DNA from: an uncultured Lachnospiraceae bacterium
GTDB lineage: Bacteria > Bacillota > Clostridia > Lachnospirales > Lachnospiraceae
Reading direction: 5' to 3'
Assembly (NCBI GenBank): GCA_947631755.1
Contig: CANRMO010000062.1
Location: 1-12,115 of the forward strand
DNA length: 12,115 nt
This document shows, piece by piece, positions 6,923 through 12,115 of this stretch (position 1 is its first letter; every line of letters begins with the position of its first letter). The position numbers and the translations under genes were made by a program. The notes under the pieces were generated by a model that was given only the letters and a program-made list of their open reading frames with translations, was not told where the DNA came from and did not search any database.

Positions 6923-7438
6923 TTGGCTAGTTTGATGGAAGAGTTGATCAGTACGCTGGATGCTGAGGAAAAGGTATACCGGTCGCTGCTGCCGATCGAA
7001 CAGGAAAAAACCAGAGCAGTCATAGCGGGGGATCTGGGTGCGCTGCAGGATATTTCGAATCAGGAACGGGAGCTGATGGATCAGTCTTCTGCTCTTGAGG
7101 GAAAACGGGAACAGATATCGGCAAACATTGCCACTGTTCTTGGCAGGGATCCAGGGACGATTACGCTGGAACAGATAGCGGATGCGCTGAAGAATCAGCC
7201 GGGGGACCAGAGGTCGCTGAGGGAAGTCCACGACCGGCTGAAAACAACAGTAAAGCGTCTGCAGGAAGTCAATAACCAGAACCAGAAACTCATACAGGAG
7301 TCCATGGAGATGGTTGAATATAATATGAATGTGATAAGAAGTACACGGATGTCTTCGGGAAGCAGCAATTATTCGAGCGATGCTTCGGAAGTGGCAGGGA
7401 TGGCACCACAGCATGGCATGTTTGATGCCAAGCAGTAA
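6923..7438 (+). CDS. flgN: Flagellar export chaperone FlgN
   Basis: FlgN is the cytoplasmic chaperone that keeps FlgK and FlgL unfolded and delivers them to the flagellar type III export gate. The call rests on position between flgM and flgK, and on a predicted all-helical, heptad-rich protein of 171 residues. Its N-terminus MASLMEELISTLDAEEKVYR is typical of the family. Helices rich in Glu, Gln and Leu run to about residue 145. A Ser-rich, probably disordered tail (SSGSSNYSSDASE) ends in GMAPQHGMFDAKQ. I choose the TTG at 6923 because AGGAGG (6910-6915) lies 7 nt before it. The next in-frame ATG (6935) would be 19 nt away, too far. The frame is open further upstream to flgM but without a ribosome site. 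Sequence conservation in FlgN is low, so context carries much of the call. Confidence 0.85.
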   Translation: MASLMEELISTLDAEEKVYRSLLPIEQEKTRAVIAGDLGALQDISNQERELMDQSSALEGKREQISANIATVLGRDPGTITLEQIADALKNQPGDQRSLREVHDRLKTTVKRLQEVNNQNQKLIQESMEMVEYNMNVIRSTRMSSGSSNYSSDASEVAGMAPQHGMFDAKQ

Positions 7439-7464
7439 GGCGCGGTATGTGGCGCGCTTTGCTG
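7433..7464 (+). promoter_or_regulatory. RNA hairpin over the flgN stop codon, before flgK
   Basis: CAGTAAGGCGCG (7433-7444) pairs with CGCGCTTTGCTG (7453-7464): 12 continuous pairs, two of them G-U, with an 8-nt loop. The stem contains the flgN stop codon (7436-7438). A competing fold pairs 7452-7457 with 7477-7482 and is followed by a T-rich run (7483-7495), which resembles a weak terminator. The two folds cannot form together. Confidence 0.5.
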
Positions 7465-7519
7465 AGGCCCTGCGGCGTGTGCTTCTATATTTTTTGCATA
7501 AAAGCGGAGGAGATGCAGT

Positions 7520-9301
7520 ATGTCTAATTTATTGGCCAGTTTTAATGCCGGGGTGTCCGGGCTCCATTCGGCGCAGGCATCGCTGAGTGTCACAGCGCAC
7601 AATATGTCAAATGCCCGCACAGAGGGATATACAAGACAGCAGGTAATGGTGACGGATTCTTTTTATCAGAATTCCAAGGGTGTTTATAATAATCTGATGC
7701 AGGTCGGGACCGGTACAGTGATCGCCATGACCCGCCAGGTGCGAAATGAATTTCTGGATGTCCAGTACCGGCTCCAGCTTGGCCGCGAGTCTTTTTATGA
7801 GGAGAACCGGAAAGCGACGATGGAAATCGAAGACATGCTCGGGGAGTTGAACGGGGAGCAGTTTTCTGAGAATATTAACAGTCTGTGGCAGGCACTGAGT
7901 GCGTTGGCTAATTCCGCGGACAGTCTGGTGGACAAAGAGGAACTGGTATCAATGTCCGCGCGCTTTATAAAAAACGCCCAGGTGCTGCAGGAAGAGCTGG
8001 ATGCTTATCAGACCAGCCTAAACATAGAAGTAAAAGAACAGGTGGACGCGATCAACAATGCAGTTACAGAGATCCAGGAGCTGAATGAGCTGATCCGCAA
8101 GTATGAGGCAACGGGAGATTCCGCCAACGATTACCGCGACAAGAGGAATATGTACCTGGATGAGCTGGCACAGTATATCAATATAGATGTGCAGGAGGAG
8201 ATTGACGGCACGGTCAACATATACGCCTACGGCAGATTTCTACTGGACCAGAGCAACCAGTCTTTCCTCACAACAACGTATCAGAGCACTACTTCCAGGC
8301 TTTTGAAGCCAATCTGGGCAGACAGCGGCGAGAATCTTTTCTATTCTGACAGCCTCGCCTTTTCCGCCGCCAATGATACGGACATTGGTTCCCTGAGAGG
8401 ACTGCTCGTTGCCCGCGGAAATTATGCGGCAAACTATACCGATGTTCCAGTAAAACCAAAGCGGGAAGATTTTACAACTGACCAGGATTATAATATTGCA
8501 ATAAACAAGTTCAATAAAGAACTGGAGGATTATAATAATGTGATCGGCGCCTCTGCGGTTATGACTGCACAGAGCCAGCTGGACACTTTGATGCACGGAA
8601 TTGTGACGATCGTAAATGACACCCTCTGCCCGAATAAAGAGATCACGATCCGGGAGAATGGTGTAGATAAGAAGATCCATGTGCTGGATGAGGAAAAAGC
8701 ACTGGTGGGCGATGATGAAAATGATACAATAGGCACCGAGCTGTTCTCAAGGAGAAGCAGGGAACGGTACACGGAGCAGACCGTCACTGTTGTAAATGCG
8801 GACGGCACTACTTCACAGCAGACCCTCCATGTGTACAATGAGGAGGATCCGGATGATATATATTCGCTGTATACGCTGAGCCAGCTGGTAGTAAATCCCA
8901 CTGTGCTGAGGGATGCGTCTACAATCCCGAGTGTCTACAATCAGTACCAGGAGCATCCGGGCGGTTATGCCACCAATGAACTGATGTCGATCGCCAATGC
9001 TTTTAACGAGGATATCGGGACGCTGAACCCGAATTCTGAGACTACATACAATGTGTTTAATTTTTATGGGGGTATGGTCTCCCAGCTCGGTGTCACGGGT
9101 GGGATCTATAACAGTGTGATAGCAAACCAGGAGATGACGGTCACTACACTTGATAATGAACGGCAGATTGTCATGGGCGTATCTACAGATGAGGAGCTGT
9201 CGAACCTCATCAAATACCAGCAGTGCTATAATGCATCTTCCCGGTATATAACGACGGTTTCCCAGATGTTAGAATATTTGATTGAAAAATTAGGAGGTTG
9301 A
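7520..9301 (+). CDS. flgK: Flagellar hook-associated protein FlgK, first copy
   Basis: Exported rod-shaped protein of the hook-filament junction, 593 residues. The two ends that pack together in the D0 core are clear. The N-terminus is MSNLLASFNAGVSGLHSAQA followed by LSVTAHNMSNARTEGYTRQ. The C-terminus has VSTDEELSNLIKYQQCYNAS (about 556-575), then a leucine-heptad helix to LIEKLGG. A D1-type coiled coil spans about 90-240 (NELIRKYEATGDSANDYRDKR). The middle (about 300-480) is surface-exposed, variable, and holds a Lys/Asp-rich stretch and acidic patches. The ATG at 7520 has GGAGG 9 nt upstream. Its last two sense codons form the ribosome site of the next gene, so the pair is translationally linked. 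The protein differs strongly from the second FlgK except at the two ends. Which copy does the classic FlgK job cannot be told from sequence. Confidence 0.88.
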   Translation: MSNLLASFNAGVSGLHSAQASLSVTAHNMSNARTEGYTRQQVMVTDSFYQNSKGVYNNLMQVGTGTVIAMTRQVRNEFLDVQYRLQLGRESFYEENRKATMEIEDMLGELNGEQFSENINSLWQALSALANSADSLVDKEELVSMSARFIKNAQVLQEELDAYQTSLNIEVKEQVDAINNAVTEIQELNELIRKYEATGDSANDYRDKRNMYLDELAQYINIDVQEEIDGTVNIYAYGRFLLDQSNQSFLTTTYQSTTSRLLKPIWADSGENLFYSDSLAFSAANDTDIGSLRGLLVARGNYAANYTDVPVKPKREDFTTDQDYNIAINKFNKELEDYNNVIGASAVMTAQSQLDTLMHGIVTIVNDTLCPNKEITIRENGVDKKIHVLDEEKALVGDDENDTIGTELFSRRSRERYTEQTVTVVNADGTTSQQTLHVYNEEDPDDIYSLYTLSQLVVNPTVLRDASTIPSVYNQYQEHPGGYATNELMSIANAFNEDIGTLNPNSETTYNVFNFYGGMVSQLGVTGGIYNSVIANQEMTVTTLDNERQIVMGVSTDEELSNLIKYQQCYNASSRYITTVSQMLEYLIEKLGG

Positions 9302-9305
9302 TGGT

Positions 9306-11183
9306 ATGGCATCTACATTCGGTTCTCTGGAAATAGCAAAGTCCGGTATGATGACTTATAACGCCGCTCTGCAGACGACGGCCCACAATATCGCAAATGT
9401 CGAGACGAAGGGGTATTCCAGACAGACGACAAATGTAACTTCTCTGGTCAGCCGCAGCTCTTCCTTTATGGTACAGGGGAGCGGTGTTACGGTTGTAAAC
9501 ATTACGAGAGAGCGGGATGAGTATTACGACCAGAAATATCAGAATACACAGTCAACATATAATTACTACCTGACAGAAGCGCACTATCTCAATGATCTTC
9601 AGGATAAACTGTGCGGCAGCGTAGTATCAAAAGAGAAGATATTGCTTCTGGATGCCTTTGATGATTTTTACGCCTCTCTCAGTTCGCTGAAAGATGCCCC
9701 TGGGGACGGCACAATACGGAAAAAGGCGGTGACTGTGGCACAGACCTTTGTAGAATACGCCACGACTACAGCTACGAATCTTCAGCAGCTCCAGGATGAG
9801 ACAAACGAGCAGATTAAGACTGATGTGGAGGAGATCAACGGGATTGCAGAGAAGATTGTCTCTCTGAATGAACAGATCAATCTGATCGAGGCATACGGCT
9901 CCATCGCCAACGATCTGAGGGACCAGCGGTCTCTGTTATTAGACCAGCTTGCCCAGTACTGCAATGTGGAGTACAAGGAAGTGGAGCCGGCTAACGGCAT
10001 TGGCGGCAATCAGTTTTATGTATATATCAATGGGGGCACTCTGGTGGACAATTACCGTGCCAATAAACTGGTGGTCAACCAGAAAGATACTTACACAAAT
10101 ATCAATGACATAAGAGGATGTTATACGATCTCATGGGCAGACGGAACCAGTTTTAATCCTTACAGCTCAACACTCGGCGGCGAGCTGCAGGCGCTGTTCG
10201 AATTCCGCGACGGGAATAATACAAGTATGCTGAGGGGAAAACTGGGGAACCTCACCAACAATGCGGATGGGAAACTGGTGATGACGCTCACCGGTACAAA
10301 CTGCAATGACGCAAGGGATTTGAATATCCCGGCTATGGACGGCGAGCTTGTGATTAAAAATATCACATACCCATATGAGAGTTTTGAGGCCCAGGTGGAT
10401 GCAAACGGCAATTATACTTATGTATTTACGATGAAGAGTGACATGGACGCCAGCAGTTCGCTGGCATTGCAGATGGCACTTCAGAACGGCTATACAGTGA
10501 GTGCCGGCGTGGAGGTCAACAGTAAGGGTATTCCGTATTATATGACGCAGTTGAATGAGTTTGTCCGAACATTTGCAGAAGAATTTAACCGTATCCACAA
10601 TGAGGGATACGATCTGAATGACAATCTGGGCATTGATTTCTTTAACGCCAGAGTTCCGTCAAACGGATCCAACTATGATTTCAGGGAGTCGGTAGACGGC
10701 GTTGATTTTTCTTTCTCATCGGTGTCAGCACCAGATGCAAATGGGGTCTATGTCGGTTCCTATTACCATATGACGGCCTTGAATTTCTGCGTGACTGATC
10801 AGATTATCGAAGATCCGTCCCTGCTGGCCTGCAAGACGAAATTGTCAAAGGATGAACATGTGGGGAACGATAATGGCGATAACTTGCAGAGATTGCTGGA
10901 TCTGAAGTCGAATTCTAAAATGTTCCTCCACGGGAATCCGGACGCGTTCCTACAGTCGATCACGGCGACGCTGGGCGTCAATGCGGAGAAAGCAAATTCC
11001 ATGGAAGAGAGCCAGGGAAATCTGCTGTATGCCATAGATAATAACCGCAAGTCGGTATCCGGTGTGGACGAGGACGAGGTGGGCACGGATCTCATCACAT
11101 TCCGCGCTATGCTGAATTATCAGTACAAGGTGTTGTCTGTGATGAATGAGGTGCTGGATAAGTTGATAAATGAGACGATATGA
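9306..11183 (+). CDS. flgK: Flagellar hook-associated protein FlgK, second copy
   Basis: A second FlgK-family junction protein, 625 residues, starting 4 nt after the first copy ends. The ATG at 9306 is 8 nt after AGGAGG (9292-9297), which lies inside the end of the first flgK. The N-terminal D0 segment has LEIAKSGMMTYNAALQTTAH then NIANVETKGYSRQTTNV. The D1 region carries ANDLRDQRSLLLDQLAQYCN (about 200-219). The segment LNEFVRTFAEEFNRIHNEGY (about 415-434) is the FlgK hallmark before the variable domain. The C-terminal segment GTDLITFRAMLNYQYKVLSV leads to LDKLINETI. It has six cysteines (103, 219, 272, 333, 495, 509), unusual for an exported axial protein. By the NRIHNEGY signature this copy looks closer to textbook FlgK than the first. 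Both are probably clients of FlgN. Confidence 0.88.
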   Translation: MASTFGSLEIAKSGMMTYNAALQTTAHNIANVETKGYSRQTTNVTSLVSRSSSFMVQGSGVTVVNITRERDEYYDQKYQNTQSTYNYYLTEAHYLNDLQDKLCGSVVSKEKILLLDAFDDFYASLSSLKDAPGDGTIRKKAVTVAQTFVEYATTTATNLQQLQDETNEQIKTDVEEINGIAEKIVSLNEQINLIEAYGSIANDLRDQRSLLLDQLAQYCNVEYKEVEPANGIGGNQFYVYINGGTLVDNYRANKLVVNQKDTYTNINDIRGCYTISWADGTSFNPYSSTLGGELQALFEFRDGNNTSMLRGKLGNLTNNADGKLVMTLTGTNCNDARDLNIPAMDGELVIKNITYPYESFEAQVDANGNYTYVFTMKSDMDASSSLALQMALQNGYTVSAGVEVNSKGIPYYMTQLNEFVRTFAEEFNRIHNEGYDLNDNLGIDFFNARVPSNGSNYDFRESVDGVDFSFSSVSAPDANGVYVGSYYHMTALNFCVTDQIIEDPSLLACKTKLSKDEHVGNDNGDNLQRLLDLKSNSKMFLHGNPDAFLQSITATLGVNAEKANSMEESQGNLLYAIDNNRKSVSGVDEDEVGTDLITFRAMLNYQYKVLSVMNEVLDKLINETI

Positions 11184-11191
11184 TGTTAAGC

Positions 11192-11222
11192 AGCCTGCGG
11201 GCTTTCCGGCAAGTGCCGGAAA
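11192..11222 (+). promoter_or_regulatory. Tandem RNA hairpins between the second flgK and flgL
   Basis: AGCC-TGCG-GGCT (11192-11203) is a short stem closed by a UNCG-type tetraloop. TTTCCGGC-AAGT-GCCGGAAA (11203-11222) is a perfect 8-bp stem with a 4-nt loop. They share base 11203, so with one fewer pair they sit directly next to each other. The sequence after them is CAAAACAG, not T-rich, so this is not an intrinsic terminator. The flgL ribosome site follows about 15 nt later. Confidence 0.6.
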
Positions 11223-11249
11223 CAAAACAGACAGAATGGGGGATAAGCC

Positions 11250-12115
11250 ATGCGAATAACAAACTCTATGATGCGCAATAATTCAATGATGAATATGCAG
11301 AAAAATAAGTCGATCTATAATCAGTATCTGACAGAGTATAATACTCAGAAAAAGATACAGAGACCATCGGACAATCCGACGATCGCTGTCCGCGCGCTGA
11401 AATACCGCACCACACTGACAGAGATCGACCAGTATCTGAAAAATATCGAGGATGCGACTTCGTGGATGAACCAGACCGAGACGAGTCTCAAAGATGTGAA
11501 TAAGGTTATCACTACTATGCAGGAATATCTCACCCAGGCGGCAAATGGCGTCTATGAACCGGCTGACCGCGAGAAGATTGTCGCTCAGCTGAATGAGTAT
11601 TCCCATTATATCTATGAGCAGGATGCGAATGCAGATTACAGTGGCCGCTATCTCTTTACTGGTTACCGGACGGATGTGCCGCTTCTGTACGATAAGGAGC
11701 AGAATCATATTACCTATACGATCACAGAAAATCTTGAGATCAATGATATCCGAAAGTATCAGTATGTATATGGCGGTGCTGTGTATGACCCGGCTAAGAC
11801 AGCGAATAATTATGCGTCAGAGGCTTCTCAGTTTGATGTGACACACCGCATCATGGTCTCCTATCAGAATTGTGACACAACTGTTCCCACAGTCACATAT
11901 ACGGATAAGACGGGCACGGTTCAGACGATCACACCGATAGTTAAGAATATCGCTGCCAACACGAAGCTCAATGAGCACCTTCATCCCGGGGACAATGAAG
12001 TGTTCTTTATTCCGGAGTCCGGGGAGCTTGTGTTTGGGGATACGGTTTATGATGATGTGAGGGCTGGATCCGATCTCAGCATAGTTTATACAAAGACGAA
12101 TTTTGAAAAAAATGA
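11250..12115 (+). CDS. flgL: Flagellar hook-associated protein FlgL (partial, 3' end outside window)
   Basis: Second layer of the hook-filament junction, next to flagellin, exported with the help of FlgN. The visible part is 288 residues and is still open at the window edge. The start MRITNSMMRNNSMMNMQKNK and the segment IQRPSDNPTIAVRALKYRT (36-54), then IDQYLKNIEDATSWMNQTET (59-78), are typical of the FlgL/flagellin D0-D1 end. A second helical part (NKVITTMQEYLTQAANGVYE) and ADYSGRYLFTGYRTDVP follow, and the rest is a beta-rich exposed domain. The N-terminus is unusually rich in Met and Asn. ATG at 11250 has GGGGGA 7 nt upstream. The C-terminal core helix is not yet reached, so this FlgL is longer than the roughly 300 residues usual in enteric bacteria. 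Confidence 0.88.
   Translation, partial: MRITNSMMRNNSMMNMQKNKSIYNQYLTEYNTQKKIQRPSDNPTIAVRALKYRTTLTEIDQYLKNIEDATSWMNQTETSLKDVNKVITTMQEYLTQAANGVYEPADREKIVAQLNEYSHYIYEQDANADYSGRYLFTGYRTDVPLLYDKEQNHITYTITENLEINDIRKYQYVYGGAVYDPAKTANNYASEASQFDVTHRIMVSYQNCDTTVPTVTYTDKTGTVQTITPIVKNIAANTKLNEHLHPGDNEVFFIPESGELVFGDTVYDDVRAGSDLSIVYTKTNFEKN

Noticed and set aside
11905..11940. CCGATAG inside flgL as another sigma-28 -10 box
   Set aside because: The nearest TAAG lies 23 bp before the ACCGATAG octamer instead of about 15, and the site is in the middle of coding sequence.

Overview
The window looks like chromosomal DNA of a motile Gram-positive anaerobe of the Clostridia, most likely a Lachnospiraceae member. 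This is inferred from protein style (a surface protein with an FnIII-like end, a clostridial type of diaminopimelate decarboxylase), strong AGGAGG ribosome binding sites, SigA-type promoters, a SigD/sigma-28-type promoter, and the gene order flgM-flgN-flgK-flgL known from Bacillus and other Firmicutes. No species can be named from the sequence alone.

Left part (1-2006): the 3' end of a gene for a secreted or surface protein runs rightwards and meets, 27 bp later, the convergent lysA-like decarboxylase gene on the minus strand. The intrinsic terminator of lysA lies inside the last codons of the surface-protein gene. Middle (2007-6471): a 239-bp divergent control region holds back-to-back SigA promoters for lysA and for a two-gene type IIA topoisomerase operon, best read as parE-parC (topoisomerase IV). 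The parE promoter spacer contains a near-consensus Gram-positive LexA (SOS) box.

Right part (6472-12115): a sigma-28 promoter opens a late flagellar operon: flgM (anti-sigma-28), flgN (chaperone for the hook-filament junction proteins), two different tandem flgK genes, and flgL, which runs off the window. FlgM holds sigma-28 inactive until the hook is finished. FlgN escorts FlgK and FlgL, which form the junction between hook and filament. Because the operon starts with a sigma-28 promoter, FlgM should limit its own synthesis.

I see no wholly unknown system, no mobile element, no CRISPR array and no tRNA or rRNA. The points most worth following are the SOS-like operator in the topoisomerase promoter, the duplicated and diverged flgK pair, the inverted repeat laid over the sigma-28 promoter, and stable hairpins in each intercistronic gap of the flagellar operon that has room for one. 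In two of these hairpins all imperfect pairs are G-U, so they pair fully only in the sense RNA.
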